NCBI GenBank assembly: GCA_963522145.1
Contig: CAUQXI010000007.1
Location: 62,001 to 126,000, forward strand
DNA: 64,000 bases
Origin: Mesorhizobium_B sp963522145
GTDB taxonomy: Bacteria; Pseudomonadota; Alphaproteobacteria; Rhizobiales; Rhizobiaceae
Direction of reading: 5' to 3'
The position numbers were made by a program, and so were the translations under genes. A model generated the notes under the pieces. The model was not told the origin of the DNA and made no database searches. It worked only from the letters and a program-made list of their open reading frames with translations. Below, piece by piece: positions 1 through 7,139 of the stretch. Position 1 is the stretch's first letter, and every line of letters begins with the position of its first letter.

Positions 1-332
1 CCAAGGGCATGCAGGCGCTCCACGGCGTCGCGGAAGGCGGACCCGTCGATCCCGCTTTCTCCCCGCCAGGAGCGATCGAGTATCCGAGCCGCCGCCAAAG
101 CAAGGTCCATGGCGGCATCGGCCTCGGGGGAACAGTCATCGCAACCGGTCGCTTCGAACAAGGCATCGGTCAAGCCTTGCGCCAGTTCCGCTGCCTCGAT
201 GAAAAGGTCGGTGAGCGCGTCATACGCGGCAGGACTATTGACCTCGATCCCGTCGAGCAGCGTCAGCAGCCCTGCCAGCGCGTCGTCCGGCTCGATGGTT
301 CGCGCACGGTCACCGAAGAAGAGATAGCTCAT
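1..332 (-). CDS. Hypothetical protein, 3' end outside window
   Basis: An open minus-strand frame starts with ATG at 332 (N-terminus MSYLFFGDRARTIEPDD) and runs off the left edge, so about 110 residues are visible. It begins 19 bases after the stop of the histidine phosphatase gene and is probably co-transcribed with it. The visible part is acidic, alanine- and leucine-rich and looks helical. A CDDC motif lies near residue 66, the only cysteines I see. No signal peptide or membrane segment is visible. I do not recognise the family and assign no function. The start lacks a clear ribosome binding site. Confidence 0.55.
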   Translation of the reverse strand, partial: MSYLFFGDRARTIEPDDALAGLLTLLDGIEVNSPAAYDALTDLFIEAAELAQGLTDALFEATGCDDCSPEADAAMDLALAAARILDRSWRGESGIDGSAFRDAVERLHAL

Positions 333-351
333 CGGTTCAAGCGGGCGGGCT

Positions 352-948
352 TCAATCGCCGCGCTCGTTCAGCCGCACGATCCGCGCATTCCAGTCTTCC
401 ACCACCAGAGTGGTGATCGAGGCGGGATCGACATCGAAGCGCGGCCAGGCATCAAGCGACAGCCCGAGATAGAACGCCACGATAGCCTTGATCACATCGG
501 CATGGGTCACAAGCGCGATTGCGCCGTTCTCGCCCTTCGCATGAAGGCGGTGGATCAGCCCCACTGCGCGCGCCTGCACGTCGAGCATGGTTTCGCCAGC
601 CGGCGTATGGGCGATGGAACGAACGGTATTCCAGCGTCGCCACTCGCTTTCGTTGTTGAGATCATTGAAGTCGCGGCTCGACCAGGAGCCGAAGTCGATC
701 TCATCAAGCGCAGCTTCAGTCCCGACGGCGATGCCGCGACAGGAGCCAGCGATGGCTGCGGCGGTCTCCTGGGTGCGCTCGCGCGGACTGGCAAGGATTT
801 CCGAAACCGCCTCCTTCCCTATCCGCCGCCCCAGGCGCTCCGCCTGCGCGCGGCCATCCGTGCCGAGCTTGATGCCAGCCATGCGCCCTGCCAAAAAGCC
901 ACCGACATTGTCATGCGCGGCATGGCGGACGAGAAGGAATGTGGTCAA
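352..948 (-). CDS. Histidine phosphatase family protein
   Basis: A 198-residue phosphoglycerate-mutase-like (histidine phosphatase) protein. The N-terminal phosphohistidine motif reads VRHAAHD (family RHG, here RHA), the Glu/Asp-bearing segment LDEIDFGSWSS follows near residue 83, and the second histidine is in ALVTHADVIKA near residue 148. The family removes phosphate from small metabolites or sugar phosphates through a phosphohistidine intermediate, and the substrate cannot be read from the sequence. The start is TTG at 948, because the family motif begins only a few residues in and no upstream ATG fits. The hypothetical gene at 332 follows directly. Confidence 0.85.
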   Translation of the reverse strand: MTTFLLVRHAAHDNVGGFLAGRMAGIKLGTDGRAQAERLGRRIGKEAVSEILASPRERTQETAAAIAGSCRGIAVGTEAALDEIDFGSWSSRDFNDLNNESEWRRWNTVRSIAHTPAGETMLDVQARAVGLIHRLHAKGENGAIALVTHADVIKAIVAFYLGLSLDAWPRFDVDPASITTLVVEDWNARIVRLNERGD

Positions 949-1009
949 GCAGACACCCGCACGTCGTGGGTTTCAGGGGTCAAAGAAGCGCCGACACAGC
1001 GGCCGGGCG

Positions 1010-2002
1010 TCAAGCTTCCTGAATGGCCGAAAGCTTCCACTCCGAACCGTGCTGGCGCTTGAAGGTCCAAAGCTCGGTTGTTTCCGTGGGCCGATCCGGA
1101 TCACCGCCGGTCACGCGGCCGCTCGTGCGATCCCGCGTCACGTCGCGTGATTCGTAGAGCATCGCGGCCGTGGCATAATCGTCGCCTTCCTCGCGCCAGC
1201 TTTCCGCGACATCCGCCTGCAGCAGGCGCACGTCGGACACGTCGTTGCGAACGCCGTTTCTGGCATTGTCCGCCAGTTCCTCGGACAGGAAGGACACCAT
1301 CTCGGGCGTGGCAATGCGGCGCAAGGCGGCATGGTCCTCGCGCCCAAATGCCTCCTGCACCTCCGAAAGTCGCTGCTCGAAGATGTCGAGGTCGGCTTGG
1401 GCGAGCGTGATCGCGCTGCTTGCAGCCGCTGCCAGCACATCGTGCGCTCTCGATCCACCACCGAACAGACCGCCGCCAGACGCGTCATCGCGGGTGGCTT
1501 GGCGTTGCCCGAAGTCATCGCGTCGAAACCCTGCTGGAGCGCGCGCTGCCCCTGCCATGGCGGGCGCAGGCTGCGAGCGGAACAAACGCACCGCTAGCCA
1601 GATCGCGCCGCCGATGAGCAGTGCCTGGAACAGGAAGCCGAACATGCCCGCCATGCCGCCGAAGCCATGGCCGAGCAGCATCCCGAACAGGCCGCCCAAG
1701 AGCAGGCCGCGAAACAGTCCGCCGCCGAAAAATCCATTGTTGAAGCCAGGACGGGGCTGAACGCCCCCCTGCCCCTGCCGCGCGGGATTGTTGGGCGCGG
1801 CGTTCGGCGTCATCGAACGTTCCACGGGCGCGACAGGCTTTGGCGCGGTTCGGGTCGCCGGCGCGGATTGATAGGTGCGCGTCCCCCGGCTGCCGAAGCT
1901 GCCGCCTCGACGCGCTTCCGCGTGATCCACGGCGATCATGGAAAGGCCCAGAACAAGACCCGCGAAAAGCGTCGTCAGTCGGCCGGCGCGTGAAGCAAGC
2001 AC
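1010..2002 (-). CDS. Tim44-like domain membrane protein
   Basis: A 330-residue membrane protein. A signal or anchor segment (about residues 8-25) is followed by an Arg/Ser/Pro-rich linker. A glycine- and phenylalanine-rich hydrophobic stretch at about 88-142 contains GGLFGMLLGHGFGG and likely membrane helices. The C-terminal Tim44-like (NTF2-fold) domain occupies about 195-330, including ADLDIFEQRLSEVQEAFGRED and the final LWTFKR segment. Bacterial members of this family (MlaC/Tim44 superfamily) sit at the inner membrane and their role is poorly defined. The start is GTG at 2002, with a GGAGGG ribosome binding site about 9 bases upstream. Confidence 0.85.
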   Translation of the reverse strand: MLASRAGRLTTLFAGLVLGLSMIAVDHAEARRGGSFGSRGTRTYQSAPATRTAPKPVAPVERSMTPNAAPNNPARQGQGGVQPRPGFNNGFFGGGLFRGLLLGGLFGMLLGHGFGGMAGMFGFLFQALLIGGAIWLAVRLFRSQPAPAMAGAARAPAGFRRDDFGQRQATRDDASGGGLFGGGSRAHDVLAAAASSAITLAQADLDIFEQRLSEVQEAFGREDHAALRRIATPEMVSFLSEELADNARNGVRNDVSDVRLLQADVAESWREEGDDYATAAMLYESRDVTRDRTSGRVTGGDPDRPTETTELWTFKRQHGSEWKLSAIQEA

Positions 2003-2189
2003 AGGAAAAACCCTCCATCCATATCCTGCCTCTCCATATAGGAAGCGTCGCGACGGCTTTCAGGTGCCAACCGAAGCAGCGGCTGGAAACAGGCAAGCCC
2101 CAAAGCGGCGGCGCATTAGCCAAACGTTCACCGCAACGCTTTACCTCTTCTTTGTCATCCGAACTCACCGGCAAAGAAGAGGACTGGAA

Positions 2190-2426
2190 ATGATGCATCT
2201 GGAAATGGAGCAGAAAATCCGCGCCCGCGCTCACGAGCTGTGGGAGCAAGGCGGACGCATGGATGGACGCTCCGAGGAACATTGGTGGCTGGCCGAACGC
2301 GAAATGGCCCGCAAGGCGGAAGCCGCGCCCGCAGTCGTCACGCTCGCCGTGAAGACCCTCGACAAGCCGGCCCCTAAGAAGGCCAAGGCTTCCCCGTCGA
2401 GGAAGATCAAGTCGGCCGCTGCCTGA
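2190..2426 (+). CDS. DUF2934 domain-containing small protein
   Basis: A 78-residue protein. The DUF2934 core is visible at about residues 6-35 (KIRARAHELWEQGGRMDG then EEHWWLAEREM), followed by a basic Lys/Ala/Pro tail. This domain is widespread in Rhizobiales as short stand-alone proteins of unknown function, often stress-induced. The start at 2190 is set by an AGAGGA site about 6 bases upstream. Another ATG follows immediately at 2193. The gene converges on the 59-residue gene at 2538-2717, and a long stem-loop lies between them. Confidence 0.85.
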   Translation: MMHLEMEQKIRARAHELWEQGGRMDGRSEEHWWLAEREMARKAEAAPAVVTLAVKTLDKPAPKKAKASPSRKIKSAAA

Positions 2427-2458
2427 TCGAAGGCCTCCGTCTTTATTCCGAATAGACC

Positions 2459-2489
2459 GCGAAGGGCGCCTTTATCCCGCGCCCTTCGC
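2459..2489. terminator. 11-bp stem-loop between convergent genes
   Basis: A perfect inverted repeat with arms GCGAAGGGCGC at 2459-2469 and GCGCCCTTCGC at 2479-2489, and a 9-base loop. It lies between the convergent genes ending at 2426 and 2538. No T-tract follows on either strand, so it is a stem-loop in terminator position rather than a classical intrinsic terminator. Confidence 0.5.
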
Positions 2490-2492
2490 CCC

Positions 2493-2520
2493 AGTGCGTT
2501 AGATCAAGTGCGTTAGATCA
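2493..2520. repeat. Tandem 14-bp direct duplication
   Basis: AGTGCGTTAGATCA occurs twice back to back (2493-2506 and 2507-2520) with no mismatch, in the spacer between two convergent small genes. It looks like a recent slippage duplication. No function is evident. Confidence 0.8.
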
Positions 2521-2537
2521 GGTGAAGCAGCGTCGCC

Positions 2538-2717
2538 TCAGGCTTCGCCCTTCTTCTCCGTTGTTTCGAGAAGCTTGTCGCGCAGGCGGGCCGCTTCGGC
2601 TTCGTTGATCTCCACCGGCCGGCCGCTGTCGTCAGGCAGGCGGGCGCCCGACTGCCCGATCGTTTCATCGCGCGCCCGATCGTTGAGGCCGGTGGTGATC
2701 TTGGCGTCCTTGCTCAT
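2538..2717 (-). CDS. Small hydrophilic hypothetical protein (59 aa)
   Basis: A 59-residue charged protein beginning MSKDAKITTGLNDRARDE and ending LRDKLLETTEKKGEA. The start at 2717 is preceded by a strong AAGGAG ribosome binding site 7 bases upstream, the best reason to believe the gene. The composition is acidic and basic with no cysteine and no hydrophobic segment. The C-terminal half (EINEAEAARLRDKLLETTEK) should form an amphipathic helix. The family is not recognised. It could be a stress-related small protein like its DUF2934 neighbour, but that is only positional. Confidence 0.7.
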   Translation of the reverse strand: MSKDAKITTGLNDRARDETIGQSGARLPDDSGRPVEINEAEAARLRDKLLETTEKKGEA

Positions 2718-2799
2718 GGCACTCTCCTTAGGAGGAAATATCCGGACGCACCCTCATGTTTCTGCGCCTGTCGTGGCGATGCGAACAAGCATCCGTTGG

Positions 2800-4173
2800 T
2801 CAGCCCAGCAGATCAACCGCGAGATCGCGGCATTGCAGCCGGATGTCCGGCACCGCCTCGATCTCCCCGAACGTGCCGCGCGTCAGCGGGCCCACCGCAA
2901 AGAGCCGCTCGGATGGTGCGCCGGCCTTGTCGATCACCGCGCAGCGGGGCGAGACATCGAGCCCGATGCCCATCGCGTCCGGCCGGGCAAAGCCCTTCGC
3001 GATCAGCCGGCGGATCACCGGGTTCGTGCTGCTGGAAGGATCAGCCGCGATCCCCGAGCAGTCGTAGATCCGCGCCACCTGCATGCGCTCTATCCGCTTC
3101 GTCCGCCGATGCCGGATCGTGACCGCCCAACCACCCTCTGCAGGCTCGACAGCAAGGAGCCGGCCGGCGAGGAGCCGCAGGGCGCCAGTTTCTCGCGCCT
3201 GCGCCATGCGCGCATGGATCTCAGGCGCCATGCGGTGACGGTGAACGTCCCACCATGCCTTGGCATGCCGGAAGAAGCGTCGGCGAAGGTCGGGCGACCA
3301 GCTGCGCCAGATTCGCTGGTTGAACGGGCGCAAGCCGTCCACCACCTCGCGCCAGTTGCCGCCCTCCGCCTCCCGCGCCCGGACCTGCCCGCGAAACCAG
3401 CGCATGAATTGGCTGAGAGCAGCGCCGAGAGGGATGTCGCCCTCATCGAGCACGACCGGCGTGTTGCGGCGGTGCGAGGAGGAAAGCAGTCCGCGCCGCG
3501 ACAACGCCGTTATCGTTCCGTGATGGCTGCGCCGTTTGAGCGCCAGCCACAGGTCCGTCATGCTGAGGCCGGTGCCGAGGATCAGGACGGGCGCTTCCGC
3601 CGGAAGCGGACCATCTCCGGTGCCGCCGAACCGCACCGCGTGCTCGTGCACCGGTATCGGAGTTTCCTCATGGCCGGTTGCCAGAACGGCAGCATCGGCA
3701 AGGAGAATAGAGCCATCCTCCAGCCGGGCTTCGACGCCATCGCCATGCGGAACGATAGCGCTGCAGATGCCGGCAATGATGCGCAGCCGGCCATCCTCAG
3801 CCGCCGCGGCGGCAAGCGAGCCGAGATACTCCCCATAGAGGCGGCGGGGCGCATAGAAGCCCGCGGGATCGACGGAAATGCCGCGCGCCTCGACCCACCG
3901 CGCGAAATGATCCGGCCGGTCGGCCAGCGCGCTCATATTGGCCGCGCGCACATTGAGAAGATGATCCGGCTCGAACGTCGAATAAGCGATACCACGCCCC
4001 ACCTCCGGGCGCTTCTCGACGATCGTCACCTCTAGATCGGCAGTGCCGCGCGCCAGAAGATGCAGCGCGAGGATCACCCCGCTCGCGCCGCCACCGATGA
4101 TCAGAACCGAACGGATTGACGCTGAGCCCTTCCGCTGTGGTTTGGCAGTGTCTCCCATCAGATCAGATGGCAT
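2800..4173 (-). CDS. FAD/NAD(P)-binding protein (NAD_binding_9 type)
   Basis: A 457-residue soluble flavoprotein of the FAD-NAD(P)-binding family that includes E. coli YdhS. The dinucleotide-binding motif IIGGGASGVILALHLL is at about residues 26-41, followed by VTIVEKRPEVGRGIAYST and the family-typical LLNVRAANMSALADRPDHFARWV. A second nucleotide site is suggested by VLILGTGLSMTDLWLALKRR near residue 200. Members are thought to oxidise or reduce unidentified substrates, and some are linked to hydroxyacyl or siderophore metabolism. The gene stands alone, with a 336-base spacer upstream. ATG at 4173 has GGAG 9 bases upstream. ATG at 4158 is an alternative. Confidence 0.85.
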   Translation of the reverse strand: MPSDLMGDTAKPQRKGSASIRSVLIIGGGASGVILALHLLARGTADLEVTIVEKRPEVGRGIAYSTFEPDHLLNVRAANMSALADRPDHFARWVEARGISVDPAGFYAPRRLYGEYLGSLAAAAAEDGRLRIIAGICSAIVPHGDGVEARLEDGSILLADAAVLATGHEETPIPVHEHAVRFGGTGDGPLPAEAPVLILGTGLSMTDLWLALKRRSHHGTITALSRRGLLSSSHRRNTPVVLDEGDIPLGAALSQFMRWFRGQVRAREAEGGNWREVVDGLRPFNQRIWRSWSPDLRRRFFRHAKAWWDVHRHRMAPEIHARMAQARETGALRLLAGRLLAVEPAEGGWAVTIRHRRTKRIERMQVARIYDCSGIAADPSSSTNPVIRRLIAKGFARPDAMGIGLDVSPRCAVIDKAGAPSERLFAVGPLTRGTFGEIEAVPDIRLQCRDLAVDLLG

Positions 4174-4509
4174 TGGGAGCCGCTCCAGCTATTACCGCGT
4201 CGCTGGGATCCATATCCTGCTCCTGCTACAAGTCTCATCTCCCTTTTTAGCGGGCGGCTCACATGCTTGAAAGGCACCCGGCCGAAAGGCGGGTGCCGAA
4301 GAAATTTCTCTTCCTGCATAGGAGTTGTGAGGCTGACCTTTAGCAAAGACGAACGGCTTGCAGAGAGGATGGAATCCTTGAAATCGCCGGCGGAGCCTGA
4401 TCATGCCATCCTTCATTCCGCTGCATCCTGCGCCACCTGTCTCTCTTGTGACTGCAAACGGAACCGCGATGCGCGACGCGCCTGAAACGATCCCGCGGCA
4501 ATCATCGGC
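4174..4509. other. Divergent intergenic region with GAAA-tetraloop hairpin
   Basis: This 336-base spacer separates two divergently transcribed genes (FAD protein and DUF72 protein). The one structured element is a hairpin at 4273-4297. Arms GGCACCCG (4273-4280) and CGGGTGCC (4290-4297) are extended by a CC/GG pair closing a GAAA tetraloop, with one bulged G. No long T-tract follows. It may act in the 5' untranslated region of either gene. I see no convincing sigma-70 promoter or coding sequence here. Confidence 0.4.
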
Positions 4510-5244
4510 ATGAGCACACGCTTTCGCATCGGCACAGCCGGATGGAGCATCCACAGGCAGTATGACGCGGCGTTTCCGGCCGTGGGCGCTCACCTTCAAC
4601 GCTACGGCGCAAGCTTCAATGCGGCCGAGATCAACTCGTCCTTCTACCGTCCGCATCGGCGGTCCACCTACGAGCGCTGGGCGGCCTTGGTCCCGGAAAG
4701 CTTCCGCTTCGCCGTCAAGCTGCCGAAGGCGATCACCCACGAGCAGCGGCTGAAGGAGAGCGGAGATCTTCTCGACCGCTTCCTGGAAGAAAGCTCCGGC
4801 CTCGGTTCCAGGCTCGGCCCGATCCTGGTGCAGCTTCCGCCCAGCCTCGCCTTTCAGCCCGGAACGACTGATGCCTTTCTCACTGAACTCCGAAGCCGGG
4901 TGACGGGAGGCATCGTCTGCGAACCGCGCCACAGGTCATGGTTCGAACCGAAAGTCGGCGCATTGCTCGAAGCGCTGCGCATCGGCCGCGTGGCCGCCGA
5001 TCCGCCGCCGGCGCCCGCGGCCGCCATGCCGGGCGGATGGAGGGGCCTGTGCTACATCCGTCTCCACGGCTCCCCGCGCATCTATTATTCGCCGTATGAC
5101 GAGCGGACGCTTCGGAACGTCGCAACGCAGCTCGCTCAGGCCTCCGCCGCAGGTGCGGAGTGCTGGTGCATCCTCGACAACACCGCCGCTTTCGCCGCCA
5201 CCGGGAACGCGCTGCAACTCCAGCACATGCTGCGCGAAAGGTGA
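4510..5244 (+). CDS. DUF72 domain-containing protein
   Basis: A 244-residue TIM-barrel-like protein of the DUF72 (YecE) family. Characteristic segments are FRIGTAGWSIHRQYD at the N-terminus, YGASFNAAEINSSFYRPH near residue 33, FRFAVKLPKAITH near 66, VCEPRHRSWF near 134 and the C-terminal YIRLHGSPRIYYSPYDERTL plus WCILDNT. The fold resembles divalent-metal TIM barrels but no reaction is established for the family. The start at 4510 matches the usual family N-terminus, though the ribosome binding site is weak. Confidence 0.9.
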   Translation: MSTRFRIGTAGWSIHRQYDAAFPAVGAHLQRYGASFNAAEINSSFYRPHRRSTYERWAALVPESFRFAVKLPKAITHEQRLKESGDLLDRFLEESSGLGSRLGPILVQLPPSLAFQPGTTDAFLTELRSRVTGGIVCEPRHRSWFEPKVGALLEALRIGRVAADPPPAPAAAMPGGWRGLCYIRLHGSPRIYYSPYDERTLRNVATQLAQASAAGAECWCILDNTAAFAATGNALQLQHMLRER

Positions 5245-5410
5245 GCCGTTGCGTGGCCACGCGCCGTGCCTCCGTGGCCGATGCCGGCATGCGATCCGTC
5301 TGCTCTTGGTGAACAATCCTTGAAACCGTCGTTCATCCTCCCGTCAGGCCGGCTGTCGTAAATCCGGTCGCAGGCTGGATCGAGCCGAACTCATGGAAAG
5401 AGATGCTGCC

Positions 5411-6040
5411 ATGTTGATGAGAGTTTTGGGCGCTGTTGCATTGCTGGGCGCGATCGTCGCGCCGGCTTCCGCAGCCGGCACTGCGGTTGCGACCGCGAAT
5501 GTGAATCTGCGCGCCGGCCCCTCGGTCGGCTACCCGGCAGTCAATGTCGTGCCTTACGGCGACGATGTCCGCGTGTTCGGCTGTTTGAGCAGCCGCTCCT
5601 GGTGCGATGTGAGTTATGGCGGGCAGCGGGGCTGGATGTCCTCGAACTACCTGGCTCGTGTCGAGCGCGGCCGCCGTTATGTCGGCGCGCCGGTGGTGGA
5701 CGTGATCGAAGTTCCCGTCGTCAGCTTCTCCGTGGGCGACTACTGGGACCGTCACTATCGGAAGCGCTCCTTCTATCGGGACCGTGCGCGGTGGGAAGAC
5801 CGGCGTGACCTTTATGACGGCCCTCGTCATCGCGACGGGGGACGGCGGCATTTCCGCGAGGAGCGTCGTGACAATGACGACTGGCGCGACCGCGAGGAGC
5901 GGCGCGATCGATCCGCCTACCGTCCCGACCCGCGTGATGACCGTTCCTACGACGAGAACCGCGACGAGCGATCCGGCTACCGCGACGGTCGCGGCGGCTT
6001 CCGCGACGGACGCCTGCTGCCTCAGCCCGACGATTATTGA
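5411..6040 (+). CDS. Secreted SH3 domain protein with Arg/Asp-rich tail
   Basis: A 209-residue exported protein. A signal peptide occupies about residues 1-22 (MLMRVLGAVALLGAIVAPASA). A bacterial SH3 domain follows at about 25-85, with the typical ANVNLRAGPSVGYPAVNVVPYG and WCDVSYGGQRGWMSSNYL blocks. Such domains bind cell-wall peptides. The remaining 110 residues are a low-complexity tail dominated by Arg, Asp and Tyr. The start at 5411 is preferred over ATG at 5393, because GGAAAGAG lies about 8 bases before 5411 and the signal peptide starts there. Confidence 0.85.
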   Translation: MLMRVLGAVALLGAIVAPASAAGTAVATANVNLRAGPSVGYPAVNVVPYGDDVRVFGCLSSRSWCDVSYGGQRGWMSSNYLARVERGRRYVGAPVVDVIEVPVVSFSVGDYWDRHYRKRSFYRDRARWEDRRDLYDGPRHRDGGRRHFREERRDNDDWRDREERRDRSAYRPDPRDDRSYDENRDERSGYRDGRGGFRDGRLLPQPDDY

Positions 6041-6093
6041 GCGGGCCGCATCGCAAGCCCGATCGGACGCCGTTCGCTCGTCATGGTCAAAGC

Positions 6094-6118
6094 CGGCCCG
6101 GAACACGCTTCCGGGCCG
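6094..6118. terminator. 10-bp stem-loop between convergent genes
   Basis: Perfect arms CGGCCCGGAA (6094-6103) and TTCCGGGCCG (6109-6118) around a 5-base loop, midway between the convergent stops at 6040 and 6141. A strong GC hairpin in terminator position, without a clear T-tract. Confidence 0.55.
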
Positions 6119-6140
6119 TGCTGCGTCCGGTTGACGACGC

Positions 6141-7037
6141 TCAAGCCTCCAGCGAAACGCCGTTCGCCTCGGCGATGATGTCGGTCATGGTCGGAAGATA
6201 GCTGTCGCCATGCCCCATGCCCACGGCCAGGGCGAAGCTGTTGCGGGCAGCAGCGCCCAGCGGGTTCTGCACGCCGACCGCATGGGCGAAGCCGGCCAGA
6301 TAAGTCAGGTCCTTGAGCCCGTTGCGGATTGCGAATTTGTGCGCGTTCGGGTCGTGCTCGACAAACCAGCGGCGAAAGGTCTGGTAGAAGGGGCAATCCA
6401 TGCGCCCGCCGCTGACCACGCTATCGAAGACCTTTGGCGTCAACCCGCCCTTGGCCCCGAGCGCGAGCGCTTCCGAATAGATCGCGGCATAACCCATCGA
6501 CAGGAAATTGTTCAAAAGCTTCATCGTATGCGCCGTTCCGGTCGGCCCCGTCGGGACGATGCGGCCGGCGAACGCCTCCAGCACCGGTCGGAGACGGGCG
6601 ATCACCGCGTCGTCGCCGCCGGCCATCACGTCCAGCGTGCCCGCCACCGCGTCCGCCGGCGTGCGGCTCAAGGGAGCGTCCACGAGGATGATCTTCTGCG
6701 GCGCGAGCGCGGTCGCAAGCGCGATGGTGGAGGACGGCTCGGAGGTCGAGCAGTCGACGATCACACGCGGGCCGCCAGCGGCCGCGATGCCGTCCGGCCC
6801 TTCGATCACCGCCTTCACCTCTGGCGAACCCGTGACGCAAAGGAAGACGATGTCGCTCGCTTCCGCGACCGCCTTCGGGCTCGACGCCTCGCTCGCACCG
6901 CGCTTGACGAGGTCATCGACCGGCGCACGGTTGCGATGCGCCATCACGGTCAGCGGCCAGCCCTTGTCCACGATGTTGCCGGCCATGCCGTGGCCCATCA
7001 GCCCGACGCCGATAAAGCCGATCCGTTCCTTGTTCAT
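6141..7037 (-). CDS. NAD(P)-dependent 3-hydroxyisobutyrate dehydrogenase-like oxidoreductase
   Basis: A 298-residue beta-hydroxyacid dehydrogenase. The Rossmann motif GFIGVGLMGHGMAGN is at residues 7-21, the substrate-binding DAPLSRTPADAVAGTL near 122-137 (usual DAPVSGG), and the catalytic-lysine helix HTMKLLNNFLSM near 170. The family oxidises small 3-hydroxy acids (3-hydroxyisobutyrate, tartronate semialdehyde and relatives) with NAD(P). A GGGAGGG site lies upstream of the ATG at 7037. It is the last gene of the long minus-strand catabolic array, so it may process a C3-C4 hydroxyacid released by the upstream enzymes. The substrate is inferred only at family level. Confidence 0.85.
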   Translation of the reverse strand: MNKERIGFIGVGLMGHGMAGNIVDKGWPLTVMAHRNRAPVDDLVKRGASEASSPKAVAEASDIVFLCVTGSPEVKAVIEGPDGIAAAGGPRVIVDCSTSEPSSTIALATALAPQKIILVDAPLSRTPADAVAGTLDVMAGGDDAVIARLRPVLEAFAGRIVPTGPTGTAHTMKLLNNFLSMGYAAIYSEALALGAKGGLTPKVFDSVVSGGRMDCPFYQTFRRWFVEHDPNAHKFAIRNGLKDLTYLAGFAHAVGVQNPLGAAARNSFALAVGMGHGDSYLPTMTDIIAEANGVSLEA

Positions 7038-7139
7038 GGCCTGGGCCCTCCCCGTTCCATGCGCCGCCCGCAGCAGCGCTGTCAGGGTTCGACCTTACTC
7101 CGTTTCAGGGCTGCGGGAAGCGAGGAAGGCTTGCAAAGC

